Below, piece after piece: positions 33,956-42,594 of a stretch of DNA of 64,000 nucleotides (position 1 is the stretch's first letter; each line of letters starts with the position of its first letter). Position numbers and translations under genes: made by a program. Source of the stretch: Bariatricus massiliensis (lineage in GTDB: Bacteria > Bacillota > Clostridia > Lachnospirales > Lachnospiraceae). The DNA is taken from NCBI RefSeq assembly GCF_900086725.1, contig NZ_LT574838.1, positions 684,986 to 748,985 on the forward strand. The letters run 5' to 3'. Under the pieces are notes generated by a model, which was not told the origin of the DNA, made no database searches, and saw only the letters and a program-made list of their open reading frames with translations.

Positions 33956-35386
33956 CTACATACACTGCTTCAGCATCTCGTTGACCATCGCTGGATCTGC
34001 TTTTCCTTTCATTGCTTTCATGGTCTGCCCTACCAGCGAACCGAGTGCTTTTTCTTTGCCGCCTTTGTAGTCAGCCACTGCCTGCGGGTTGCCGGCAATC
34101 ACTTTTTCTATGACCTCCCGGAGCGCCCCCTCGTCATTGACGGTCTTCAGTCCATGTTCTTCTACATATTGTTCTGGGTCGACGTCTTCAGCAAATACTT
34201 TTTCAAACACTTCTTTTGCCACAGAGCTGTTGATGATGCCCGCCTCTGTCAGATTTACCAATTTTGCAAGATTCTCCGGGGAAAAGGGGATATCCTCTGG
34301 TTCCCGGTTGTTTTCATTGAGGAGCCGCATCGTCTCACCCATGAGCCAGTTGGATACTTTTTTTGGCTGTCCGCATAGCTCGGCGGCCTGTTCAAATAAG
34401 TCTGCCATCTTTTTAGAGTTCGTGATAATCTCTGCATCGTAGCGGGGCAATTTATATTCTTCTTGATACCGGCTTATTTTCTCGGTCTGGAATTCCGGCT
34501 CTTTTGCCTTTACTTCCGCAATCCATTCATCACTTATGATAATCGGCGTCAGATCAGGCTCTGGAAAATACCGGTAGTCCTGTGCGTCTTCCTTGGAGCG
34601 CATGGGGTATGAGTATTCTTTATTGTCATCCCACCGCCTTGTCTCCTGAACAACCGGCTTCCCCTCTTCCAGAAGCTCTATTTGGCGCATCCGCTCTCCT
34701 TCAATAGCCCTGCTGATGGCCTTGAAGGAGTTGAGGTTCTTCATCTCTGTCCTCGTCCCGAATTCTGTGCTCCCTGCCTCCCTCACCGAGAGATTGACAT
34801 CGGCTCTCATAGAACCCTCCTGCAGCTTACAGTCCGACACGCCGAGGTATTGAAGGATTGTTCTCAGTTTTTCCAAATAGGCGATGACCTCCTCGGCGGA
34901 GCGCATATCGGGTTCGGAGACTATTTCAATAAGGGGCACGCCGCTCCGGTTATAATCGACCAGCGAGCAGTCCTCCCACTCATCGTGTACCAGCTTCCCT
35001 GCGTCTTCTTCCATATGCATTTCGTGAATACGCACTTTTTTCTTTTGTCTGTCCGTCTCAATTTCTACATAACCGTCTCTGGCAATCGGAAGATAGAGCT
35101 GGGATATCTGGTAGTTCTGTGGATTATCAGGATAGAAGTAATTCTTCCTGTCGAATTTACATCTCTGTGTAATCTTACAGTTTGTGGCAAGCCCTGCTGC
35201 CATAGCATATTCCACTACCTGCCTGTTCAAGACGGGAAGCGCTCCCGGCATCCCGGTGCAGACTGGACAGGTATGGGTATTCGCCTTCCCTCCAAACTCC
35301 GTACTGCAGGAGCAGAAAATTTTTGTCTTAGTTGCCAATTCCACGTGGACTTCCAGACCGATCACGGTCTCATACTGTTTCGACAT
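33956..35386 (-). CDS. gatB: Asp-tRNA(Asn)/Glu-tRNA(Gln) amidotransferase subunit B
   Basis: GatB binds and phosphorylates mischarged Asp-tRNA(Asn) or Glu-tRNA(Gln) before amidation. The 476-aa protein begins MSKQYETVIGLEVHVELATK, has CSCSTEFGGKANTHTCPVC (zinc-ligand cysteines), GMPGALPVLN, KFDRKNYFYPDNPQNYQISQ, and a C-terminal YqeY/tail domain. The ATG at 35386 follows GGAGGG and lies 17 nt inside gatA; the longer in-frame start at 35467 is foreign to the family. It is the last gene of the aspS-gatCAB operon. Confidence 0.97.
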   Translation of the reverse strand: MSKQYETVIGLEVHVELATKTKIFCSCSTEFGGKANTHTCPVCTGMPGALPVLNRQVVEYAMAAGLATNCKITQRCKFDRKNYFYPDNPQNYQISQLYLPIARDGYVEIETDRQKKKVRIHEMHMEEDAGKLVHDEWEDCSLVDYNRSGVPLIEIVSEPDMRSAEEVIAYLEKLRTILQYLGVSDCKLQEGSMRADVNLSVREAGSTEFGTRTEMKNLNSFKAISRAIEGERMRQIELLEEGKPVVQETRRWDDNKEYSYPMRSKEDAQDYRYFPEPDLTPIIISDEWIAEVKAKEPEFQTEKISRYQEEYKLPRYDAEIITNSKKMADLFEQAAELCGQPKKVSNWLMGETMRLLNENNREPEDIPFSPENLAKLVNLTEAGIINSSVAKEVFEKVFAEDVDPEQYVEEHGLKTVNDEGALREVIEKVIAGNPQAVADYKGGKEKALGSLVGQTMKAMKGKADPAMVNEMLKQCM

Positions 35387-36884
35387 CTTGTTTCCCTCCT
35401 TCTTCCTGCGTTTGGAATCTGCCTGAGCAGACCCCGGCCACATACCTTCTATTTGTCGCACATTCAAACGAATACGCTGCCCGAATCAATTTCTTTTCCG
35501 CAAAGCAGTTCGCGATCAACTGCATCCCAACCGGAAGCCCGCGGGAATCCTTCCCCACAGGAATACTGATTCCGGGAAGCCCCGCAAGGTTGACAGAAAT
35601 TGTATAAATGTCGCTGAGGTACATTTTCATCGGGTCGCTCAAGCTGGCTCCAAGCTTCGGAGCCGTCGTGGGGGCCGCAGGGGCCAATATGATATCATAC
35701 CGTTCAAATACCTTATCAAATTCTGCTTTTATCAACGCCTTTGTGCGGAGCGCCTTTAGGTAATACGCATCATAATAGCCGGAGCTTAACACAAATGAGC
35801 CCAGCATAATACGGCGCTTGACCTCTGCCCCGAAACCTTCGGCCCGTGTCGTTTTATACATGCCGTGGAGTTCCTCGTACCCCTGCGCCCGGTATCCATA
35901 TTTGACACCGTCAAACCGCGCCAGATTGGAACTTGCCTCCGCGGAAGCGATGACATAATAGGCGGGAATCGCATATGGAACCAGCGCAAGATCAAATTCT
36001 TCCACAACGGCCCCCTGAGCCGCCAGTGTCCGGGCCGCCTCCATTATCCTCGCCTTTACTTCCTCGTCCAGCCCCTCTCCAAAGTATTCTTTCGGAATTC
36101 CAATTCTCATCCCCTTGATATCCGCCGTCAAAGCGCCAGTAAAATCCGTATCCTTCCTCTCCACGCAAGTGCTGTCCTTTTCATCGTGAGACGCGAGCGT
36201 CTGGAGCGCCGCCGCGCAATCCGCCACGTCTCTGGCAATCGGGCCGACTTGGTCCAAGGAAGAGCCGTAGGCTATCAGCCCATAGCGGGAGACCGTGCCA
36301 TAGGTGGGCTTTATTCCCACCACTCCACAATAAGCGCTTGGCTGCCGGATAGAACCGCCGGTATCGGACCCGAGGGCTAATGGCGCTTCAAAAGCCGCCA
36401 CGGCCGCACACGAGCCGCCGGACGAACCGCCCGGTACATGCTCTGTATTCCATGGATTCTTGGTAGGCCCGTACCAAGATGTCTCACTGGTACTTCCCAT
36501 GGCAAATTCATCCATATTTGTCTTTCCAATGACCACTGCCCCGGCCCTCTCCAGATTTGCCACCGCCTCCGCGGTATAAGGCGGAATAAAGTCCGACAAC
36601 ATTTTGGAGGCACAGGTCGTCAGCAAATCCTTTGTACACAGATTATCCTTGACCGCCACCGGAACTCCTGCCAACGGCCCTGTAAGCATTCCTTGATCTA
36701 TATGCCGCTGTACTTCTTCCGCTCTCTTTAACGCCCCTTCCCGGTCAACGGTCACGAAGCTATTTATCTCGGAATCCACGGCCTCAATCTGTGTCAGATA
36801 TGCCTCCACCGCTTCCTTTACCGTTACCTCTTTTTGCCTGATTTTCCTGCCCAGTTCAACAGCCGTAAGACTTCTGATGTCCAT
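35370..36884 (-). CDS. gatA: Asp-tRNA(Asn)/Glu-tRNA(Gln) amidotransferase subunit A
   Basis: GatA is the amidase that releases ammonia from glutamine or asparagine. The 504-aa protein has the amidase signature: catalytic Lys in VPVAVKDNLCTK, GGSSGGSCAAVAA with the cis-Ser, and GSDTGGSIRQPSAYCG with the nucleophilic Ser. Length is slightly above the usual ~485 aa because the C-terminus continues across the gatB start with a 17-nt overlap. AGGAGGAG precedes the ATG. Confidence 0.97.
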   Translation of the reverse strand: MDIRSLTAVELGRKIRQKEVTVKEAVEAYLTQIEAVDSEINSFVTVDREGALKRAEEVQRHIDQGMLTGPLAGVPVAVKDNLCTKDLLTTCASKMLSDFIPPYTAEAVANLERAGAVVIGKTNMDEFAMGSTSETSWYGPTKNPWNTEHVPGGSSGGSCAAVAAFEAPLALGSDTGGSIRQPSAYCGVVGIKPTYGTVSRYGLIAYGSSLDQVGPIARDVADCAAALQTLASHDEKDSTCVERKDTDFTGALTADIKGMRIGIPKEYFGEGLDEEVKARIMEAARTLAAQGAVVEEFDLALVPYAIPAYYVIASAEASSNLARFDGVKYGYRAQGYEELHGMYKTTRAEGFGAEVKRRIMLGSFVLSSGYYDAYYLKALRTKALIKAEFDKVFERYDIILAPAAPTTAPKLGASLSDPMKMYLSDIYTISVNLAGLPGISIPVGKDSRGLPVGMQLIANCFAEKKLIRAAYSFECATNRRYVAGVCSGRFQTQEEGGKQDVETV

Positions 36885-36896
36885 TCTTTTCTCCTC

Positions 36897-37190
36897 CTAT
36901 ACAATGGTCTTCGGTACTTTGTAACTCTGCTCCTTCTGCTCAGGGGCATTGGCAAGCATCTCTTCATGCCTGTCGTCGTTTTTCACCACGTCCTCACGGA
37001 ACACATTGGATATGGGAAACACATGGGACATAGGCACAATCCCTTCTGTGTCTAGTTCATTCAGCGTATCTATATAATCCAGCATTCTTTCCATATCCGC
37101 CTTCGCGCTCTCCTTTTCCGCCTCCGAAAGCTCCAGCTTTGCCAGAACTGCCACATAATCTATTGTCTCATCCGATATTTTGTTTGTCAT
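36897..37190 (-). CDS. gatC: Asp-tRNA(Asn)/Glu-tRNA(Gln) amidotransferase subunit C
   Basis: GatC is the small belt subunit that holds GatA and GatB together. The 97-aa product shows the family pattern: ISDETIDYVAVLAKLELSEA, then MERMLDYIDTLNELDTEGI and PMSHVFPISNVFREDVV. AAGGAGG precedes the ATG. It lies 12 nt before gatA and 18 nt after the zinc-ribbon membrane protein gene. Confidence 0.96.
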   Translation of the reverse strand: MTNKISDETIDYVAVLAKLELSEAEKESAKADMERMLDYIDTLNELDTEGIVPMSHVFPISNVFREDVVKNDDRHEEMLANAPEQKEQSYKVPKTIV

Positions 37191-37208
37191 TTCATCCTCC
37201 TTCAGTAG

Positions 37209-38231
37209 TTACATATCAGAATAAAATTTATCGTAATCTACCGACTCTATTATCTCACTTGGTGTAAGCGTTACCTTCATGCCAGTAATCGTCACCTCCA
37301 CGCCGTCTGGCAGTACAACATTCTTAAAGGTGCGGGGAAATGTGGACTGGCTGTCTCCGATAAGCTTTCCCTCATAAGAATCATATCCGTCCATTGGAAT
37401 ATAATACTCAAAAATGCCGGAGCCCTCCTCGCAGTATACATCATACACTCCGGCCGGAATGTCCTTGCCGACTACAAACTGCTCTTCCAGTGTCCGGCTC
37501 TCCGTGTTAGGATTGGCGATGCCGCCAAGCTCCATCTGTGCATTCTCTGTCTCGAAACGCAGGGTCACATTATCTAAAATAGTCACAAGCGCCCCTTTGT
37601 AAATGCGGACATCATCCGCCTCTCTTATCTCCTCAATCTCAGAGTCACTTCCAAAACTATAGAACAGAGAAATATAATTCACTTCATCTTCAACGTTCAA
37701 ACTCCCCGAGCCGCCTTCCAGCGCAACACGGTACACTCCCTCGGGAATGTGCACGCCGCATTTGTACAGCCCGGCGCCCAAGGTCACGGAATACGGTTCC
37801 CCGGTCTCGGGAATTTCTCTTGTAATGCCAAAATAGGGGTCCTGCTGCATGACTGGCTCAGATGACCATACTTCCTGCTCAGGTTCCTGAAACTGGGTTA
37901 TCTTTTCCCCTATCCATGGAATTACGGCGCCGCCGATAGTTACAATAAATACCAGCACAGTAAGAATTTGTGCGGGAGTATTTTTCTTACTTTTATTGTC
38001 ATATCCGGCCCTCTGTTTTTTCTTAGTCTCGGCTGCGCGTCTGGCATCCTCTGTCATTGTTTTTTCTGCGAGGGGGTCTTCCTTCTCATCGTGAACATGT
38101 GTCATCGGTTTTGTCTCGCAGGTGCTTTTCCCCCATGTGTAACTGTCGTCACTCTTAGAATTGTCCAGCCCACATTCTACACACACGTTATCTACTAGTT
38201 TACCTCCACATAATGAACATCTCTTTCCCAT
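37209..38231 (-). CDS. Zinc-ribbon membrane protein inserted in the transamidation operon
   Basis: The 340-aa product has an N-terminal zinc ribbon (CSLCGGKLVDNVCVECG), a charged linker, one membrane helix (about 97-115: AQILTVLVFIVTIGGAVIPW), and an extracytoplasmic part with two related beta-rich units, VHIPEGVYRVALEGGSGS and KDIPAGVYDVYCEEGSGI. GGAGGAAGGA sets the start at ATG 38231. It lies 39 nt after aspS and 18 nt before gatC, all on one strand, so it should be expressed under the same T-box. Function unknown; nothing in its sequence points to tRNA or amidotransferase work. Confidence 0.85.
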   Translation of the reverse strand: MGKRCSLCGGKLVDNVCVECGLDNSKSDDSYTWGKSTCETKPMTHVHDEKEDPLAEKTMTEDARRAAETKKKQRAGYDNKSKKNTPAQILTVLVFIVTIGGAVIPWIGEKITQFQEPEQEVWSSEPVMQQDPYFGITREIPETGEPYSVTLGAGLYKCGVHIPEGVYRVALEGGSGSLNVEDEVNYISLFYSFGSDSEIEEIREADDVRIYKGALVTILDNVTLRFETENAQMELGGIANPNTESRTLEEQFVVGKDIPAGVYDVYCEEGSGIFEYYIPMDGYDSYEGKLIGDSQSTFPRTFKNVVLPDGVEVTITGMKVTLTPSEIIESVDYDKFYSDM

Positions 38232-38270
38232 CTTTTGTCCTTCCTCCACTCAAGGGGACTGCCGTCAGCC

Positions 38271-39599
38271 TTATGGTTCCAGCCTGCTCAAATCTCTCGG
38301 AAACAGCGTTGTCTCTCTTACATTCTCTTCTCCCAAAAGCTGCATGGCCAGACGCTCCATCCCAATCCCCAGCCCGCCATGAGGCGGCATTCCATGTTTA
38401 AAAGTATCTAGGTACTGCTCCATACCTTCCTCTGACATTCCCCGCTTTTTTAACTTTTCTATCAGCATAGTATAATCATGTATACGCTGACCGCCTGTGG
38501 TCACCTCAAGCCCTCTGAAAAGCAGGTCAAAACTTAATGTAAATCTATCGTCCTCCGGATCATCCATCGCATAAAAGGGCCGCTTTTTAGACGGATAATG
38601 TGTGACGAACACAAAATCGGACTTCCATTCTTCTTTTGCGTACTGCCCGATCAGCAGTTCTTCCTCCGGTTCTAGGTCAAAAGGATTCTTAATCTTACGG
38701 CCATATTTGGCCGCCACCTTTTCTTTTATTTCATCGAACCGGACAGCCGGAATCCGATTGGTCTCCGGCAGGGACACCTCCAGTATCTGAAGCGGACTTT
38801 TGTAGTTCTCCCTAAGAAAATCCATTGCGAACTGCAGAAAGCCGGTTTCCATGGCCATCACATCCTCGAAGCCGTCGATATACCCCATCTCAAAATCAAG
38901 ACTGGTATATTCGTTCAGATGACGTTTCGTATTGTGCTTTTCCGCCCGGAAGACCGGCCCCGTCTCGAACACTCTGTCGAAGACCCCGACCATCATCTGC
39001 TTGTAGAACTGGGGGCTCTGCGCCAGTACTGCCGGGCGGTGAAAATAGTCCAGCCGGAAAAGGTTGGAGCCTCCTTCCGCTCCCTTTGCCCCAATCTTGG
39101 GCGTATGAATCTCTGTAAAGCCCTGCTGATAGAGAAACTCGCGAAAGCCTCGCACCAGACCCTCCTGTATTTGAAATTTGGCTCTTTCCCTTACGTTGCG
39201 CAAGGAAACAGAGCGATAGTTAAGCTTTGCCTCCAGAGAAGTATTGAGCTTCCACTTGGATATGGCCAGTGGGAGGCTTGCCGCCGGCATGCTCAAAATC
39301 CGTATCGCCTCCATGCGTATCTCGATACCGCCCTTTGCCTTCTCCGACGCCTCCAGCCTTCCTGTTACTTCTACTGTAGCCGCTTCTCTGACATCTTTCA
39401 AGGCAAATCTCGCAGTTCCTTCTTCATACACACATTGAATCAGTCCTTCTCTTTTTCTCAGTATCACAAAGGCTACTGTTCCCATATCACGAACCGCATG
39501 TACCGCTCCATTTACTTTGACCGTGGAGCCTATTTTCTCTCCTGTCAGCTGACTCAGTTCCCATGTGTCTTTCTCTTTTAAACCTGATAAAAATTCCAT
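38271..39599 (-). CDS. aspS: Aspartate--tRNA ligase, archaeal-type, probably non-discriminating
   Basis: The 442-aa class II synthetase is short and lacks the GAD-type insertion of standard bacterial AspRS (~590 aa). After an N-terminal OB fold it shows FTEIHTPKIGAKGAEGG (motif 1 side), FRAEKHNTKRHLNEYTSLDFE (motif 2) and GGLGIGMERLAM (motif 3). This AspS2 type charges both tRNA(Asp) and tRNA(Asn); its co-location with gatCAB, which converts Asp-tRNA(Asn) to Asn-tRNA(Asn), fits that. GGAGG sets the start at ATG 39599; upstream in-frame starts lie in the T-box leader. Confidence 0.94.
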   Translation of the reverse strand: MEFLSGLKEKDTWELSQLTGEKIGSTVKVNGAVHAVRDMGTVAFVILRKREGLIQCVYEEGTARFALKDVREAATVEVTGRLEASEKAKGGIEIRMEAIRILSMPAASLPLAISKWKLNTSLEAKLNYRSVSLRNVRERAKFQIQEGLVRGFREFLYQQGFTEIHTPKIGAKGAEGGSNLFRLDYFHRPAVLAQSPQFYKQMMVGVFDRVFETGPVFRAEKHNTKRHLNEYTSLDFEMGYIDGFEDVMAMETGFLQFAMDFLRENYKSPLQILEVSLPETNRIPAVRFDEIKEKVAAKYGRKIKNPFDLEPEEELLIGQYAKEEWKSDFVFVTHYPSKKRPFYAMDDPEDDRFTLSFDLLFRGLEVTTGGQRIHDYTMLIEKLKKRGMSEEGMEQYLDTFKHGMPPHGGLGIGMERLAMQLLGEENVRETTLFPRDLSRLEP

Positions 39600-39678
39600 G
39601 TGTCCAATCCTCCTGCTATTATGATTTCTCATTGCTGCCTTGTATTCCGATGGACCTTGATTTATCTTCATCAACGAC

Positions 39679-39940
39679 AAAAAGTCCCGGAATACAATCG
39701 TATTCCGGGACGGATATTCTAGAATCCGCGGTACCACCCGCATTGCTCCTCACCTGCTGGGCAGGAAGGAACCTCTTTGACATGTGATAACGTACATGAG
39801 ACGTATTGGCCTACTGTAAGTTCAGCCAATCTGCTCCAGAGTGTTCCCTTCGTCTTATTCCTCAAGCAGCGCTCTCAGCCGGTGACGCCGCATTTCTGTC
39901 GAGTTCCAAAGACAAGAGTCTCTTTCATCGCTTTACTTTT
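39679..39940 (-). promoter_or_regulatory. T-box riboswitch, probable Asn/Glu dual specificity
   Basis: On the minus strand the leader contains the T-box core GGGTGGTACCGCGG (39739-39726), and a terminator with a 12-bp stem (39711-39700 with 39695-39684) and five T. Stem I begins near 39932 with GATGAAAGAG; its AGAG pairs with CTCT that closes the specifier loop. The loop's 3' strand reads GGGAACA, so the candidate specifier GAAC (39846-39843) holds GAA (Glu) and AAC (Asn) in a one-base shift. Uncharged tRNA would stabilise the antiterminator and turn on aspS-gatCAB. Confidence 0.9.
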
Positions 39941-39955
39941 GTAAATTATTTTTCA

Positions 39956-39984
39956 ATAGTAGCACAGTCCCTTTCATTTTTCAA
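39956..39984 (-). promoter_or_regulatory. Promoter of the T-box / aspS-gatCAB operon
   Basis: TTGAAA (39984-39979), a 17-bp spacer and TACTAT (39961-39956) precede the leader. Transcription would start near 39949, leaving a leader of about 350 nt before the aspS ATG. Confidence 0.7.
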
Positions 39985-39996
39985 GGGGAAAATTCA

Positions 39997-41574
39997 TCAC
40001 AAAACAAGATGTTCCGGATGTTCTTTACAGATTTTCTCCATTTTCTCATATACAGTGCCGCTGTCACGCTCATCTGTCATCGTTATAATCACGTCACTTG
40101 GCTGCAGCACAGTCTTGCCCTTGGGGATGATCTCTTCTCCATTCCTCTGAATCGCTACCAAAAGACAATTCTCCGGCCACTGCACATCCTGTATTGCTTT
40201 GTTGGCAGCCGGAGAGCCGAACATGACCGAAAAACGGTCCAGAATCTTCTCTCCCCGCTCTTCTCCTGCCGGCATTCCATTCTTCTCCAGCAGCCGTTCC
40301 AGAAGGCTTTCATAGATTGGCTTGGACTTCATAAGCGTAGCAACAATGTACGCCACAATGGAAATCACAGAGAGGGAGAGCATCTGGCTGACAGAACCGG
40401 TCATCTCAAAAATAAGGATAATTCCCGTCAGCGGCGCCCGCACAATTGCGGTAAAATACCCCGCCATGGCCAAGAGAATAAAATTGTTGATATAGTCGGG
40501 GTCAAGACCAAAGAACTGTACACCGACCATTCCAAAGACTCCCCCGATAAACGCTCCAAGCACCAAGAGCGGGAAAAATATTCCCCCCGGCGCGCCCGAG
40601 CCAAAGCTGACTGCTGAAAATATAAACCGAACTGCCAAAATCAGCACTACCATTCCCAATACATATTCATGGCTCGTTATGGCTTCCACCAGATTGTGGC
40701 CACTCCCCAGAACCTGAGGCATCACAAGTCCAAGAACTCCAGCCGTCATAAAAGGTATCAAAAGTTTCCCAAAAGTGCCGATTCCGGCCAGCTTTTTATA
40801 TAGTGACTGGACAAACAAGGTGAACCAATTATAGAAAGCGCCCAAAATTCCCAGAATCACACCGAGTATCACTATGAGCCAGTAATAGCTTGGGGGGAGC
40901 ACATTGCCGATATCAAATTGAAATACCGATTCCATCCCCAAAAAATTGGAAGAAATATAATCTGCGGTGAGAGACGCCGTCATAACGGAAATCAGTACCG
41001 ATACGGAAAAATTCTTATGTACCTCCTCCAGCGAGAACATAACTCCTGCCAGCGGAGCGTGGAAAGCGGCGGACAGTCCTGCGCTGGCTCCGCAGGTCAG
41101 CAAAAACTTCTCCTCTGTCTTCCCCCTGTCCAAGGCCTTGGATATCCCCTTTCCGGCCATGGCTCCAAGTTGGATGGACGGGCCCTCCCGCCCCAGCGCC
41201 AGACCTCCCAGAAGGGAGAGGAATCCGCCCATAAATTTGGCGGGCAGCACCCTCAGACAGTTCTGTTTCATTTTACCGGACATCTCACCTTCCAGCTGTG
41301 GAATACCGCTCCCTGATATCATGGGCTCCCAGTCTACAAGCTTCGCCACGACAAACGCAAGCAGAACGAGGATGCCAAACCATCCTGCTATTTTGATTGG
41401 CGAGCCTTTTATGAACTTCAGAATCATATTCAGCCAAATCCCTGCCTGCCCTAAAAGTATTCTATATAAAAGTACAATCAAACCGGCTACAGCCCCCACA
41501 AGAAGTCCTTCTCCAATCAGAATGACTTGAAAACGCTCCGCACGTTTGATTGTATGCGATGTATCCTTCTTCAC
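39997..41574 (-). CDS. ClC-family chloride channel / H+/Cl- antiporter with TrkA-C domain
   Basis: The 525-aa protein has the ClC fold: GSGIPQLEG (residues 88-96), GREGPSIQLG with the gating Glu130, and a matching third block GSGAPGGIFFPLLVLGAFIG. The C-terminal ~80 residues form a regulator-of-K+-conductance C domain (TrkA-C type: GKTVLQPSDVIITMTDERD). Translation probably starts at GTG 41574 after GGAGGA. It probably exchanges chloride or fluoride for protons, but exact ion is unknown. It ends just before the T-box promoter and follows the MerR gene by 16 nt. Confidence 0.92.
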   Translation of the reverse strand: MKKDTSHTIKRAERFQVILIGEGLLVGAVAGLIVLLYRILLGQAGIWLNMILKFIKGSPIKIAGWFGILVLLAFVVAKLVDWEPMISGSGIPQLEGEMSGKMKQNCLRVLPAKFMGGFLSLLGGLALGREGPSIQLGAMAGKGISKALDRGKTEEKFLLTCGASAGLSAAFHAPLAGVMFSLEEVHKNFSVSVLISVMTASLTADYISSNFLGMESVFQFDIGNVLPPSYYWLIVILGVILGILGAFYNWFTLFVQSLYKKLAGIGTFGKLLIPFMTAGVLGLVMPQVLGSGHNLVEAITSHEYVLGMVVLILAVRFIFSAVSFGSGAPGGIFFPLLVLGAFIGGVFGMVGVQFFGLDPDYINNFILLAMAGYFTAIVRAPLTGIILIFEMTGSVSQMLSLSVISIVAYIVATLMKSKPIYESLLERLLEKNGMPAGEERGEKILDRFSVMFGSPAANKAIQDVQWPENCLLVAIQRNGEEIIPKGKTVLQPSDVIITMTDERDSGTVYEKMEKICKEHPEHLVL

Positions 41575-41590
41575 ATTCTTCCTCCTCCAC

Positions 41591-42427
41591 TCAATCCTCT
41601 TCTGTTATTTGGCCGACACATCTGCAGGAAATCTGTGTCACATATTCCTCTTCGCTTTTCTGTGTCAGCCCATCCAGTATATAATCTTCATAACAAACGC
41701 CTTCAAGGGCTATTCCATTCTCGCTGGCATACTGAAGCATCCGCTCATAGGCTTCGCCGATAGTCTGCCAGCGGCCCTTATGATAACCGACTAAATAGGT
41801 TCCTGCGGGATGCACAATATACGCACATCCTTTAGGCGGCTTTTTCTCTGTCATCACGTAAGAAGCCGTGTAGGTGTCGATGTTTCCCTTCTGCACCTCC
41901 GAAAGCTTTTGACAGTAACCGACCCCATAAATCCCCCGTACACCGGCTTTGTCGCACTTTTTCAGCAGCTCCCCTATCTCCATCGCCCATGTCTTTTCAT
42001 CTTCCGCATGCAATTCCTTTACCACACAATATACTTCCGGCTGTTCTATGAGACTGATACTCCCAATATCTACCTCAACTGCCGCCTGAATCAGACTCTT
42101 CTTCTTCTCCACCCATTCTTTCATGCGCCTCAGCTGCTGCATCTCCTGCGTAATAATTTGCAGCTCATCCTCGAAGAGCCTAACAAGAGATTCCGGCGTC
42201 CGCTCATCCAGATATGCCTTAATCTGGGAAAGCGGCATGTCCAATTCTCTCAGAGTAATGATTACCTCAAACACATCCAGCTGTGCCAGCGTATAATAGC
42301 GGTATCCATTATTTCCCTTTGCCTCAGGGCAGAACAAGCCTATCTTGTCATAATGAAAAAGGGTATGCTTTGTCACCCCTTCAATTTTAGCAAATTCTCC
42401 TATCGTCAGAAGTTGTTCCTTTTTCAT
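41591..42427 (-). CDS. MerR-family multidrug-type regulator with GyrI-like domain
   Basis: The 278-aa protein has a MerR winged helix (LTIGEFAKIEGVTKHTLFHY, then NNGYRYYTLAQLDVFEVIIT), a coiled-coil dimerisation helix (about 75-115) and a C-terminal GyrI/BmrR-like effector domain (VKELHAEDEKTWAMEIGELL, AYIVHPAGTYLVGYHKGRW). Such proteins bind bulky drugs and twist a long-spacer promoter into activity. The divergent MATE gene has just such a promoter (42521-42551). It is therefore a likely drug-responsive activator of that pump. Confidence 0.92.
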   Translation of the reverse strand: MKKEQLLTIGEFAKIEGVTKHTLFHYDKIGLFCPEAKGNNGYRYYTLAQLDVFEVIITLRELDMPLSQIKAYLDERTPESLVRLFEDELQIITQEMQQLRRMKEWVEKKKSLIQAAVEVDIGSISLIEQPEVYCVVKELHAEDEKTWAMEIGELLKKCDKAGVRGIYGVGYCQKLSEVQKGNIDTYTASYVMTEKKPPKGCAYIVHPAGTYLVGYHKGRWQTIGEAYERMLQYASENGIALEGVCYEDYILDGLTQKSEEEYVTQISCRCVGQITEED

Positions 42428-42520
42428 TACCCAGTTGTATCCTCCCTTGTTTTTATTTCTATAAATATGTTTATTTATATTATAGGCGTATTTCCCTTTT
42501 TTTACAACTCAAAAAAGTGG

Positions 42521-42551
42521 TTGACTATAGGGTAACCCTATACTTTATGAT
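42521..42551 (+). promoter_or_regulatory. MerR-type promoter with 19-bp spacer
   Basis: TTGACT (42521-42526) and TATGAT (42546-42551) are separated by 19 bp. The spacer holds a 17-bp dyad, TATAGGGT-A-ACCCTATA (42526-42542). An over-long spacer with a central dyad is the signature of MerR-activated promoters. Confidence 0.9.
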
Positions 42552-42594
42552 AGATAGTACTGAAATTACATTGTAAAAAGGAGGATATGAAACT

